A stretch of 64,000 nt of DNA from Aquabacter sp040049275 (GTDB taxonomy: Bacteria > Pseudomonadota > Alphaproteobacteria > Rhizobiales > Xanthobacteraceae): assembly GCF_040049275.1 (NCBI RefSeq), contig NZ_JBDZDT010000004.1, positions 434,001-498,000 of the forward strand, in the 5' to 3' direction. The notes beneath the pieces were generated by a model. That model was not told where the DNA came from, did no database searches, and saw only the letters and a program-made list of their open reading frames with translations. Positions 8,574-17,500 of the stretch are shown here, piece by piece. How positions within the stretch are numbered: position 1 is the stretch's first letter; every line of letters starts with the position of its first letter. The position numbers and the translations under genes are program-made.

Positions 8574-9179
8574 TCACCCGAGATCGGTCTGCAGCAGGCC
8601 GACCGTGAGATGCCGGAAAGCCTCGACAGCCTTTGCAAGAACGGCGTGAGGATCATCGGCGGCCGCAATCCAGAGCGAGGCGTTGAGTGCGGCGCCATTG
8701 AGCAGCCGGGCGGCCGCTTCCGCGTCCACCGGCCGGACCGTTCCCTCATCGATGAGCGCCTGGATCGTCTGCGTCGTCGTGCGAAGGCAGGCATTCTGGT
8801 TGGGCCATCGAGATGGATCGCCGAGCACGGCCGGCCCATCCAGCAGCATGATGCGCTGGATCTCCGGCTCGAGGGCCATCTCGATATAGGCGATGCTCTC
8901 CGCGAGAAATCCGAGCCATCGGGTCTTCGCCCGATCTTGTTCAGCGCGCAGCCGCGCCACCATTTCCCCGTCGATCTGGTCGATGACCGCCTGCAGCAGG
9001 CCCTTCTTGTCGCCGAAATTGTGGTAGAGCGCGCCGCGCGTCAGGCCGGCTTCGGCGGTCAGATCATCCATGGACGCGCCCGCATAGCCTTTGGCAGCGA
9101 ACGCCTTCCGAGCAGCTTGAATAAGCTTGGCGCGGGTTTCCTCCACCATCTGCGCACGTCGTTTCGCGACCACCGTCAT
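8574..9179 (-). CDS. TetR/AcrR family transcriptional regulator
   Basis: A 201-residue protein from the ATG at 9179. The N-terminal HTH is visible as ARKAFAAKGYAGASMDDLTAEAGLTRGALYHNFGDKKGLL, a textbook TetR DNA-binding region. The C-terminal ligand domain is typical in length. The frame is open further upstream (to 9245), but that stretch covers the operator DNA. It diverges from the Rid-family gene across three copies of one palindrome, so autoregulation and control of the Rid gene are likely. The ligand is unknown. Confidence 0.9.
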   Translation of the reverse strand: MTVVAKRRAQMVEETRAKLIQAARKAFAAKGYAGASMDDLTAEAGLTRGALYHNFGDKKGLLQAVIDQIDGEMVARLRAEQDRAKTRWLGFLAESIAYIEMALEPEIQRIMLLDGPAVLGDPSRWPNQNACLRTTTQTIQALIDEGTVRPVDAEAAARLLNGAALNASLWIAAADDPHAVLAKAVEAFRHLTVGLLQTDLG

Positions 9180-9190
9180 CCCCCAGATTA

Positions 9191-9257
9191 CATACGCGGC
9201 GTATGCGTATTGACATACGTGGCGTATGTTCGGATATACAAACATACGGGGCGTATA
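9191..9257. promoter_or_regulatory. Triple palindromic operator between tetR and rid genes
   Basis: Three near-identical 15-bp inverted repeats are present: CATACGCGGCGTATG at 9191-9205, CATACGTGGCGTATG at 9214-9228 and CATACGGGGCGTATA at 9243-9257. Half-sites are identical apart from the last base of the third copy, and the 3-bp centre ends in GG in each. Centres are 23 and 29 bp apart. They sit immediately upstream of the TetR start and between the divergent genes, so they are the probable TetR binding sites and overlap the TetR promoter. Confidence 0.85.
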
Positions 9258-9392
9258 TCAACGACCGCCCGAACATCGGAGCGCAGGGGACCTGAAATCC
9301 CGAAGCCGAGCGCACGTCTCCCACTGTTCCCGGGAGGCCGTGCCGCAACGGACGGAGGGTCTCGCCTGCCGAATTTTGAATGGAGTGAAACG

Positions 9393-9791
9393 ATGGCCAA
9401 ACGCGATGCGGTCTTTCCGGCCGGCCGCCAGGCGCTGTACGAGATCAACCGCTATTCGGCGGCGATCCGCTCGGGCGACTTTCTCTTCGTCTCCGGCCAG
9501 GTCGGCAGCCGCGAAGACGGGTTGCCCGAGCCGGTGTTCGAAAAGCAGGTCCAGCTTGCCTTCGATAATCTCGCAGCCGTGCTGAAGGCCGCCGGCTGCA
9601 CGTTCGACGACGTCGTCGATGTGACCACCTTCCACACCGATCCGGCGACGCAGTGGGAGGCAATTTCCGCCATTCGATCGAACGTGATCGGTGACCCGCC
9701 TTATCCGAACTGGACCGCCGTGGGCGTGAACTGGCTGGCCGGCTTCGATTTTGAGATCAAGGTCATCGCGCGCCTGCCGCCGTCCGCCTAA
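9393..9791 (+). CDS. Rid (YjgF/YER057c/UK114) family protein, non-RidA type
   Basis: A 132-residue protein beginning MAKRDAVFPAGRQALYE, with GGAG about 8 bp upstream. The Rid fold is seen in SGDFLFVSGQVGSREDG, VFEKQVQLAFDNLAAVLKAAGC and DVVDVTTFHTD. Canonical RidA deaminates enamine/imine intermediates using an Arg in the PARS segment. Here the equivalent reads YPNWTAVGV, so the catalytic Arg is replaced by Trp. It therefore belongs with Rid subfamilies lacking imine deaminase activity, and its function is unknown. Neighbouring TetR operators suggest inducible expression. Confidence 0.85.
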   Translation: MAKRDAVFPAGRQALYEINRYSAAIRSGDFLFVSGQVGSREDGLPEPVFEKQVQLAFDNLAAVLKAAGCTFDDVVDVTTFHTDPATQWEAISAIRSNVIGDPPYPNWTAVGVNWLAGFDFEIKVIARLPPSA

Positions 9792-9872
9792 TGGCCGTCC
9801 CTCTCTTCGGGGCGGCCCCATCCTCCATCGAGCGACCGGGCTCGTGCCGGGACACGCCTTGAGCGCGGCCGG

Positions 9873-10691
9873 CTATTTCCGCCGGTAGAGCCAGAGCGTG
9901 ACCGGCGCGAGCACGAGGGTGAGCACCGCGGGCGCGATGAGCGCGAGCGCGACCTCGCTCGCCGTCGCGGTGCCGTTCATCAGGCCGCGGATGGCGGTTG
10001 CCATGAGCGAGACGGGGTTCACCTCGACGAAGGCGCGCAGCCATCCCGGCATGGTCGCGGGATCGACCATGATGTTGGACGCGAAGACGAGCGGGAACAG
10101 GAAGGTGAAGCCGATGGTCATCACCGTCATCGGCGTGCTGATGATGAGACCGAGCACGATGAAGATCCAGCCCATGCCGAAGCCGACCGCGACCAGCAGC
10201 GCGAAGGCGCCGAGAACGCCGGGGACGCCAGCCTCGGGCCGATAGCCGAGGATGAGGCCGATGGAGAGGATGATGGCCCCGGCGATGACGTGGCGGATGA
10301 CGTCGCCCACCACGAGCCCGGCGAACGGAGCGAGCGACCAGATGGGCAGCGAGCGGAAGCGGTCGAAGAGGCCCTTGCCGAGATCGGTCGAGAGCCCCAT
10401 GCCCGAATAGACCGCGTTGAACACCACGGTCTGCACGAGAATGCCCGGCAGGAAGAATTGCAGGTACTCGCCCGGCGAGCCCGCGAGCGCGCCGCCGAAC
10501 ACGAAGGTGAAGAGCAGCGTGAACATGATCGGCGTCATGATCAGGTCGAACAGCTGCTCGGGCACATGCCGGAACTTCAGGACGGCGCGCCAGCCGAAGA
10601 CGAGCGCGTTCGACAGGGCGGATGGCGTGGGCGGCTTCTCTGCCGGCTCGAAATGGGCCGCTCCGCTGGCGATGGACGCAATATCGCTCAT
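9873..10691 (-). CDS. ABC-2 type exporter permease (DrrB-like)
   Basis: A 272-residue inner-membrane protein with about six hydrophobic segments. It has the ABC-2 pattern of an N-terminal cytosolic helix, then LTFVFGGALAGSPGEYLQFFLPGILVQ-like segments. It overlaps the upstream ATPase gene by 4 bp, so the two are translationally coupled. Together they resemble the daunorubicin/doxorubicin exporter DrrAB. The substrate (drug, lipid or glycan) is unknown. Confidence 0.85.
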   Translation of the reverse strand: MSDIASIASGAAHFEPAEKPPTPSALSNALVFGWRAVLKFRHVPEQLFDLIMTPIMFTLLFTFVFGGALAGSPGEYLQFFLPGILVQTVVFNAVYSGMGLSTDLGKGLFDRFRSLPIWSLAPFAGLVVGDVIRHVIAGAIILSIGLILGYRPEAGVPGVLGAFALLVAVGFGMGWIFIVLGLIISTPMTVMTIGFTFLFPLVFASNIMVDPATMPGWLRAFVEVNPVSLMATAIRGLMNGTATASEVALALIAPAVLTLVLAPVTLWLYRRK

Positions 10692-11695
10692 GCCTTCTCT
10701 CCGGCGTCGGTTGCGATGATCTTCCCCGTGAGCGCGAAGAAGACCTCTTCGAGGCTCGGGCTCCCCATGGAGAAGCTTGCGAGCTCGATGCCGTTCTCCA
10801 TCAGCAGGGCCAGCGCGGCGTGCGCCTGCGCGGCGCTTGCGGTGTTGATCGACAGCTCCGCGCCCTCAGGGCTGCGTTGTGGCAGGCCGCCGAGATGCTG
10901 CTCCAGGAGCTCCTCGGCATCGGCGAGACGCGCGGCGTCGGCGAGGATGAGATGCAGGACGCCGGAGCCGATCGCGGCTTTGAGTTCGCGGCTCGTGCCT
11001 TCCGCAATCTTGCGGCCGTGATCGATCACGGCGATGCGCGCCGCGAGCTGGTCGGCCTCATCGAGATATTGGGTCGTGAGAAGGACCGTGACGCCGGCGT
11101 CCGCCAGCGCGCGGATCATCCGCCACACGCTTTGGCGGGCGCTCGGGTCGAGCCCCGTGGTCGGCTCGTCGAGGAAGAGCACGCCGGGCGTCACGACGAG
11201 CGAGGCTGCAATGTCGAGCCGGCGCCGCATGCCGCCGGAATAGGATTTCACCTGCTTCTTGGCGGCCTCGGCAAGGTCGAAGGCTGCAAGAAGGTGGTCG
11301 GCCCGCGCCTTCGCCGCCGCGCCGCGGAAGCCCCAGAGGCGGGCGAGCAGCAGAAGGTTCTCGCGCCCGGTCAGGTCCTCGTCGAGCGAAGCGAACTGGC
11401 CTGTGACGGCAATGGCGGCGCGCACCTTGTCGGGCGCGGCGAGAAGATCGTTGCCCATGACGGTCGCGGTGCCTTCGTCGGGCACCGTGAGCGTTGCGAG
11501 CGTGCGCATGAGCGTCGTCTTGCCCGCGCCGTTCGGTCCGAGGATCGCGAAGATCATGCCGCGCGGCACGTCGAGGTCGATCCCGTTCAGGGCCTTGACC
11601 TCACCGAAGCGCTTCACGAGGCCGCGCACGGAAATGGCGAGGTCGGAGGGCTGCACCGCCGCTGAAACGGCCTTCGCTTGTGCTGAGAGTGTCAT
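10688..11695 (-). CDS. ABC exporter ATP-binding protein (DrrA-like)
   Basis: A 335-residue ATPase with Walker A GPNGAGKTT, signature SYSGGMRRRLDIAASLV, Walker B VLFLDEPTTGLDPSARQ and an extended C-terminal regulatory region, as in the DrrA family. It energises export through the permease encoded by the overlapping downstream gene. A second TetR gene diverges upstream, a common arrangement for drug efflux, but no shared operator is evident. Confidence 0.9.
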   Translation of the reverse strand: MTLSAQAKAVSAAVQPSDLAISVRGLVKRFGEVKALNGIDLDVPRGMIFAILGPNGAGKTTLMRTLATLTVPDEGTATVMGNDLLAAPDKVRAAIAVTGQFASLDEDLTGRENLLLLARLWGFRGAAAKARADHLLAAFDLAEAAKKQVKSYSGGMRRRLDIAASLVVTPGVLFLDEPTTGLDPSARQSVWRMIRALADAGVTVLLTTQYLDEADQLAARIAVIDHGRKIAEGTSRELKAAIGSGVLHLILADAARLADAEELLEQHLGGLPQRSPEGAELSINTASAAQAHAALALLMENGIELASFSMGSPSLEEVFFALTGKIIATDAGEKA

Positions 11696-12120
11696 GAGGT
11701 CGTCCGGGGTTGGTTACGCGGGCGATGGAGCGGCGCATGTAGCACGATTCAGCGGCCGAAGCGTGCCCGCCTCCGCGGGTTGACCACAATCTTACGCAAC
11801 GGCAGATCCGCTCGAAGTTTTTCAACACCATGCGCCAGACGATGCAACCATGGTGCGAACAGCTTGGCAGTGGTAATTTGAAGTTCCCAATCAGACCGCA
11901 ATCGCCTAGTTTCAGGCTCGTTCGGTTTTCGAGTTCATATTCGAAAGGGGGTAGAGCAGTAAGCGACCCCTTAATTGCTTGAGAAGTGCAACATTATGAC
12001 ACTCTATTCGTAACACATACGCTGAAATCGTCGATTGACAGAAATGCGACGACCAAGGCACGATGCTGTTTATATTCACTATCTCGTACGAGCAGGGCGC
12101 CCTTTTGCGCTGGTGAGCGA
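11696..12120. other. AT-richer divergent intergenic region
   Basis: A ~425-bp spacer between the DrrA-like gene (minus) and the second TetR gene (plus). It is clearly less GC-rich than the surrounding genes from about 11,880 on and probably contains promoters for both. A TTGACA-like hexamer lies at 12035-12040, but no well-spaced -10 follows, so I do not call a promoter. No gene is supported. Confidence 0.4.
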
Positions 12121-12768
12121 ATGATGATTCCAAGCGACGAATTGATGTTGCGAGTAAAGCATGCATTTTTTCATTACGGCTACAGCAAGTTAACAATGGT
12201 CGATCTCGCCGAGGTGTGCGGATTTACCCGCCGGGCGCTCTATTATCACTTCAAGAATAAGGAAGAGGCGTTTCGCGCATCGATCCGCCACAGCAGCACC
12301 CAGGACATTCGCACAGCCCTCGAGGCGGGAGAGCGGGTGAGGCAGGGAGGCGGCAGCGCGGTCGACATCATCAGCGAGATCATGGACATCCGTTACGGGA
12401 CCACGCGCCGTATCGTGCAGGTGTCTCCGCACACAGTCGAACTGAACGCAGTGGCCTTCATGAAGTGCCGGGACATCATGATCGAATTCGCGACCTCGTT
12501 TCAGAGCGACATCGAGAACCTGATCGTCTCGCTCGCCGAGGACGGTCTGCTTCATCTGACGGGCGACCTGTCGCCAAGGGAGATCGCCCAGGCGCTTGCC
12601 GATGGCGCGCGCGGGGTCAACCAAGCCCTGCCGCCCCCCGCGCTGACGGAGCTGTCGGGCCGTTATCGCCTGATGTGCCATAGCATTCTCTTCGGCAGCG
12701 CGGTGGCATCCAAGAGCGATGCCCGCGCAAAGCCGCACCCTGCACGCCGGCAAACCGTTCGGAGATAG
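12121..12768 (+). CDS. TetR-like transcriptional regulator
   Basis: A 215-residue protein from the ATG at 12121. The HTH is seen as KHAFFHYGYSKLTMVDLAEVCGFTRRALYYHFKNKEEAF. The rest is a helical ligand-binding region with no recognised subtype. The open frame extends upstream through the intergenic region but looks non-coding there. It is followed by an MFS carrier gene on the same strand, which it may control, and it diverges from the DrrAB-like exporter. Confidence 0.85.
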   Translation: MMIPSDELMLRVKHAFFHYGYSKLTMVDLAEVCGFTRRALYYHFKNKEEAFRASIRHSSTQDIRTALEAGERVRQGGGSAVDIISEIMDIRYGTTRRIVQVSPHTVELNAVAFMKCRDIMIEFATSFQSDIENLIVSLAEDGLLHLTGDLSPREIAQALADGARGVNQALPPPALTELSGRYRLMCHSILFGSAVASKSDARAKPHPARRQTVRR

Positions 12769-13009
12769 GCCACAATTCTCGCCCGACGGCGTGTTCAGCC
12801 TAGGCGCGGGAGCTCATCTTGCGCTACCGTCGGGGCAGTCGGATCGGCCGGCTGGGGGCACCAGGGCCGTGGAATCCGGATCGACGCAAGCGGCTACGGC
12901 CGGCTCTTCCGAACCGACAGTCTCTTTCGAACCGGCAGCCTTACATGGGTCGGCGGAAGGTCAGAACGTCCGTGCTCTCCACCCTGGCCTTGCCGCCATC
13001 GGCGCGCGG

Positions 13010-14311
13010 ATGGACGCGCTTCCCGTCACGCTCCTCCACCGTGCGATCCTGGCGCTCTGCACCGTCGGCCTTTCGGCGGATATCGCCGAAGTCGCCTTGA
13101 GCAACGTGCTGGCGGCCGTCTTTCTGGCGCCTCCTTACAGTCTGGCGAGATCGGATCTTTCCCTCCTCCTCGCATCGGTCTTCGCGGGCGGCGCGCTGGG
13201 GGCTCCGATATTCGGATGGCTGGCCGACCGCTACGGCTGCCGCCTCGCGCTGCAGATCGCGCTCGTGATCATCGCGGTGAGCTCCACGGCGGCGGCGACA
13301 AGCCAGGACATCACGTCGATGACCATCGCCCGGTTCGTCTCGGGCCTTGCGATCGGGGGCTACCCGCCCCTCACCGCGACGTATCTGTCCGACATCCTGC
13401 CGCCGGCCCGCCGCGGCGTTCTCATGATGGTCTGCGCAGGATTGGCCTTTCTTGGAGCGCCGGCAGCGATCCTCGCCATGAAGGCGCTTTCGCCGCTGAC
13501 CTTCGGCCTGGAGGGGTGGCGCTGGGTCTTGGCGGGAGGCGGTCTGGTGGCGGCCATCCCGGCGGTGCTGCTGGCATGGGTGCCGGAATCGCCGCGTTGG
13601 CTGGCGGCGCGCGGGCGGGATGATGAGGCGGCTTCGGCTCTGCGGCGCTTCGAGGCGGCGGCGTCTCGTCATTCCAGGTCCTCGCCCCCCGTCGCCGCCT
13701 CCCCACGCGCGCCAGGGGAGACAGCGCCGCCCGAAACAGGGCGCAACGGCCGAAGGTTCGCGTTCCTCGCCATCCTTTACGGGTTGGGGCCCTGGGCGAC
13801 GTTGGGTTTCCCGCTCCTGAGCGCCGCCGTCATGGTGCAGAAGGGGTTTTCGATCGGCGACTCGATCCTGTTCTCCGGCCTGTCCATGCTGGGCCCCGCC
13901 TTGGGCATCCTGGGAGCCGCCCCCGCCATCGACCTGCTGGACCGGCGCGTTGCGCTCGTTGTCACCGCGAGCATCATGGTCTGCACAGGCATCGCTTTCG
14001 CGGCCACCACGGCGCTCATTCCGCTGGTGCTGCTGGGCTTGGCCTTCAACCTCGCCAGCGCGGTCTACAGCGCCATCCTCGGCCTCTATGCAGCCGAGAT
14101 GTTTCCGACATCGCGGCGGGCGTCGGCGACGGCTGGCGCCTGGGGCATGGGCAGGCTGGTGTCGATCTGCGTTCCCCTCGTGCTTCTGCCGCTGCTCACG
14201 GGTTCGGGGCCACTTGCCATGTTCGCCGTGATCACGGGCGCGCTCCTGCTCAGTCTCGGGCTCATCATCCTGCTCGGCCCGTCCGGCCGCCCCCGCCGCG
14301 CCCTGGCGTGA
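13010..14311 (+). CDS. MFS transporter (sugar/metabolite porter type)
   Basis: From the ATG at 13010 the protein is 433 residues with about 12 membrane segments. MFS motifs are seen: GWLADRYGCRLALQ (loop 2-3 A-motif), ARFVSGLAIGGYPPLTATYLSD, and PESPRWLAARGRDDEA after segment 6, the PESPR motif of sugar-porter-like carriers. An in-frame ATG at 12719 would add 97 mostly polar residues and overlap the TetR gene by 50 bp; I prefer the later start. A Ser/Pro-rich central loop separates the two halves. The substrate is unknown. Confidence 0.8.
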   Translation: MDALPVTLLHRAILALCTVGLSADIAEVALSNVLAAVFLAPPYSLARSDLSLLLASVFAGGALGAPIFGWLADRYGCRLALQIALVIIAVSSTAAATSQDITSMTIARFVSGLAIGGYPPLTATYLSDILPPARRGVLMMVCAGLAFLGAPAAILAMKALSPLTFGLEGWRWVLAGGGLVAAIPAVLLAWVPESPRWLAARGRDDEAASALRRFEAAASRHSRSSPPVAASPRAPGETAPPETGRNGRRFAFLAILYGLGPWATLGFPLLSAAVMVQKGFSIGDSILFSGLSMLGPALGILGAAPAIDLLDRRVALVVTASIMVCTGIAFAATTALIPLVLLGLAFNLASAVYSAILGLYAAEMFPTSRRASATAGAWGMGRLVSICVPLVLLPLLTGSGPLAMFAVITGALLLSLGLIILLGPSGRPRRALA

Positions 14312-14438
14312 GACGCCGGCACGGAGAAACTTTCCCGTGAGCCCAGATGGGAGCCGGCCTTTCGGCATTGCACAGATTGCCCGGATGTGAGAAAGCTTGG
14401 CATTAGCTGTCCGAGAGCTCGGGGGTGTCGGGTTGTTC

Positions 14439-14464
14439 AGCTTCGCGCGTGGGGGCGCGAAGCT
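14439..14464 (+). promoter_or_regulatory. 10-bp perfect inverted repeat upstream of the giant gene
   Basis: AGCTTCGCGC, loop GTGGGG, GCGCGAAGCT. It lies about 80 bp before the start codon of the giant gene and 128 bp after the MFS stop. It could be a terminator of the MFS transcript, although no U-tract follows, or a structured 5' leader or operator for the giant gene. Confidence 0.5.
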
Positions 14465-14541
14465 TCAGGCGTGGCCCGCACGGGACAGTCTTCGAACAAT
14501 CAAAACCAGCGATCCTTCAGGCTGCCTCATGGGAGTGAACG

Positions 14542-17500
14542 ATGCCCGGCGGCCCCTATGCGTCCATTGACGCAGTCAAGAGCGCTTTCCTTGCGACCCC
14601 CCTCACCTTCACGGACGCGACCAATCAGCTGATTGCGCTCGCGGCGTCAGGGGACCTCGACTTTCAGATCCAGGCCGGGCTCGGGATCGCATATCTCGTC
14701 GAGAATAATCCTCGGGTTGGCGGCTCTGGTGGCTCCTTCCAGGCCGCGACCCAGCTGGTCAGTATCCTCGCAACGGCGTTCCCGTTCGGCGCGACGCCGC
14801 CAACCTATGCCTACGGGCTTTTGGCCGGCATCCTCGCAGGTCCGTCATCCGTCATTCTCTCTGACACCGAAGCAAAGCTCGGGAGCCTCGTCGGACACGA
14901 TGCAGCCGAGGCGAACCTCGCCATCGAGGCGCTCGCCGCCGCTTTCGTGGTTGCCGATGCGAACCATCGGTATGAGCCGGCCGCCGAGATCGCCAAGCTG
15001 CTGACGTCCGTGCCGCTCGGCGTCGCCGATCTCGCCACGGCGCTCGACGGCCTCGTACACAGCGACAACCTCGCGGTCCTGGATGCCATCGCGCTCCTCG
15101 GCCGCGTCGGCATCCTGTACGGCGCCCCGCTCGGCAGTGTCGCGTTCGCGAACGCCGCAAGTGCAGTGGCCGCAGGGGTCATCGCCCTGGTCCAGGCCGA
15201 TGAGATCGATTCCGCTGCCGCCATCGATGCGCTCGTCGCCTCGGCCCAGAGCCTGGCGAGCCTCGCCTCCGGAGGCGGTGGCGCAGGTGCGCTCCAGTAT
15301 CTCGTCGCCATTGCCGGGGCGGAGCCGAGCCTGTTCAACGTTGCCGGAGCGCAGCTGGCCGGGTTGGTGAACGGCAGTTCCTCGGCCCCGTCCACGAGCG
15401 TGGGCGCGCAGACCGCCGTGACGGCGGTGACCTCCGGTCTCGCGGCCGGGCAATTCACGGCATCGGAAGCCGTCTCCCTGCTGGCCGGCATTGCAAGCGC
15501 CGCCGGCACGCCCTCGCAGCCGTCGCAGGACCCGCTCCAGCGCGCGGGCACCGCCATCCGCGGGCTCGTGGAGAACGGAACATTGACCGCGGCGCAGGCC
15601 GCGGCGGCCATCCAGGACGCGATCACCGGCTTCGGCCTCACGCACGACGCGGGCGTCACGGTGCTCCTCGGCATCGGGGCGAACGGCAACTATCAACTCC
15701 TCAACAACACCTTCCAGTATGTCGGCAACGACGCCCTGATCGCCGCCGCTGCCGCCGCCTTGGCGGACCTGTTCGACGCGAGCCCGAGCATGTCGTCCGC
15801 CAGCATCGCGGCTGATCTTGCAAGGGCCTTCCTGGCGGATTCCAGCGCCCTGACCCTGAAGGTCCTCGTCCAGGCCGCCCTCGCTTCGGGCGACGCGGAC
15901 GTGCATGCCAAGATCGGCGCCGCACTGGCGCAGTCGGCTGCGGCCGGAATCCGCGACGTCGAGAACCAAGCCCTGACCGTCGCGACCGCGCTTGCGGCCA
16001 TCGGCGCGCAGGTTGTGGCGAATGCCGGTCATGGCGGGGCTGAAGCCATCGCGGTGGTGATCGGCTTTGCGGGCGCGACGACGGGCGACGCGAACGAAGT
16101 CCTGGCCGGACGCCAGATCGCGCGGATCATCGGGAGCGACGCCAGTCTCGTCCCCGCGGACAGCGTGGCGGAGGTGCTGGAGGCGGTGGCCACGCAGGCC
16201 CTGACCAGCGCGCAGGCGACCGTGCTGTGGGCAGGTGTGGCGACGGCACCGAACGCCGCCGGGCAGATCGCGGCCTGGAATGCGATCGCGTCCTTGCTGT
16301 CCGCCGACCTCGCGAACCTCGCGGTTCTCGATGGCGCGATCGGCGGGCCGGGCTCGCCGCTCGGCTTCGACGAGGCCTTCACGCTCCTGGTTAATATCCA
16401 GGCCTTGGCCACGGCCCCGGTTGCCTCCGCGATCCTCGCCGAGGCTATCTCGCTCGCGGCCCGAAGCCCCGACGCAGATCATGTCGCCGCGATCCTTTTC
16501 GCGGCCGTCGAGACGGCCGGGCAAGCTCTCTTCGGCGTCCAGAAAGAAGCCGTCCAGGCGGGCGTCGCGCTGGCAGCGGCCACCCAGATCGCGGCCTTTG
16601 TCACTGAGGGTCTGCTCACGGCAGAGAGCGCTGTGGCGGACGTAGCGATCGCTGTGGGGAATGGGACGCTCAGCCCGCTTCGCGCCGTCGCCGCGCTCGC
16701 CAATCTCCAGGCCGCCGGCCTCGATGGCAATCTCATCGAAGACGCGCTTCAGGACCTGATCGATGGCGGGGCCATTTCGGCCCGGCAGGTGGTCCTGGCG
16801 CTGATCGATCTCCAGGTGCCCGGTGCCTCGGCCGCCCTTCAGGCCGCGTTGGCGGGCGAACTCGACACCATCCTCACCACGCCCGCGAACTTCGCCGCGA
16901 CGGCCGGTCTCGGCAGCGCCGCCCAGGTTCTTCACGTCAGCGATCTCATTGCCGCCCTGTTCGCCACGGACGTGGCGGCTGCGCAGGCCGTGCTCGACGC
17001 GCTGCCGGCCCGGATCGCGGCCGGCAACGACATCACCGCCGAGCAAGCCTCGCAATTCCTGCTCGATCTCTATGGTGAAGGGGAGGACGCTGGGGTCGCG
17101 GCGCTCGCGTCCATCGTCAGCCTCGCGAGCACCATCCCGCCTGGCCACATCGCGCCCTACATCACCATCTTCATCATCTCCAATCAGCTGGGTTCGACCA
17201 TCGCTGCTGGAGAAATCACGGCTGCGGCCGCCGTTACCCTGCTCGAGGCCCTTCTTCCCGTCGAGCCGGGCTCCGTCCGGACGCTGTTCGCGACACTGAT
17301 CGTCGACGCGCATCTGACGGTGGCGGCCCTTGATGCCGAAGTGGCGCTGGGCAATATCGCGCCCCTCGACGCGATTGAGATCCTCGGCTCCGTCATCTCG
17401 CGCGCGGACGGCACGGTGCGCGCGGACGCCCTTACCGAGGTTGCGGCCCTCGCTGGGACCGATGCCGGGCTCGGGCAGGCGGCGCTGGCCATCTTCGTGG

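Noticed and set aside
12035..12076. TTGACA and TATATT as a promoter for the second TetR gene
   Set aside because: The spacing is about 30 bp, too long for a sigma-70 promoter.
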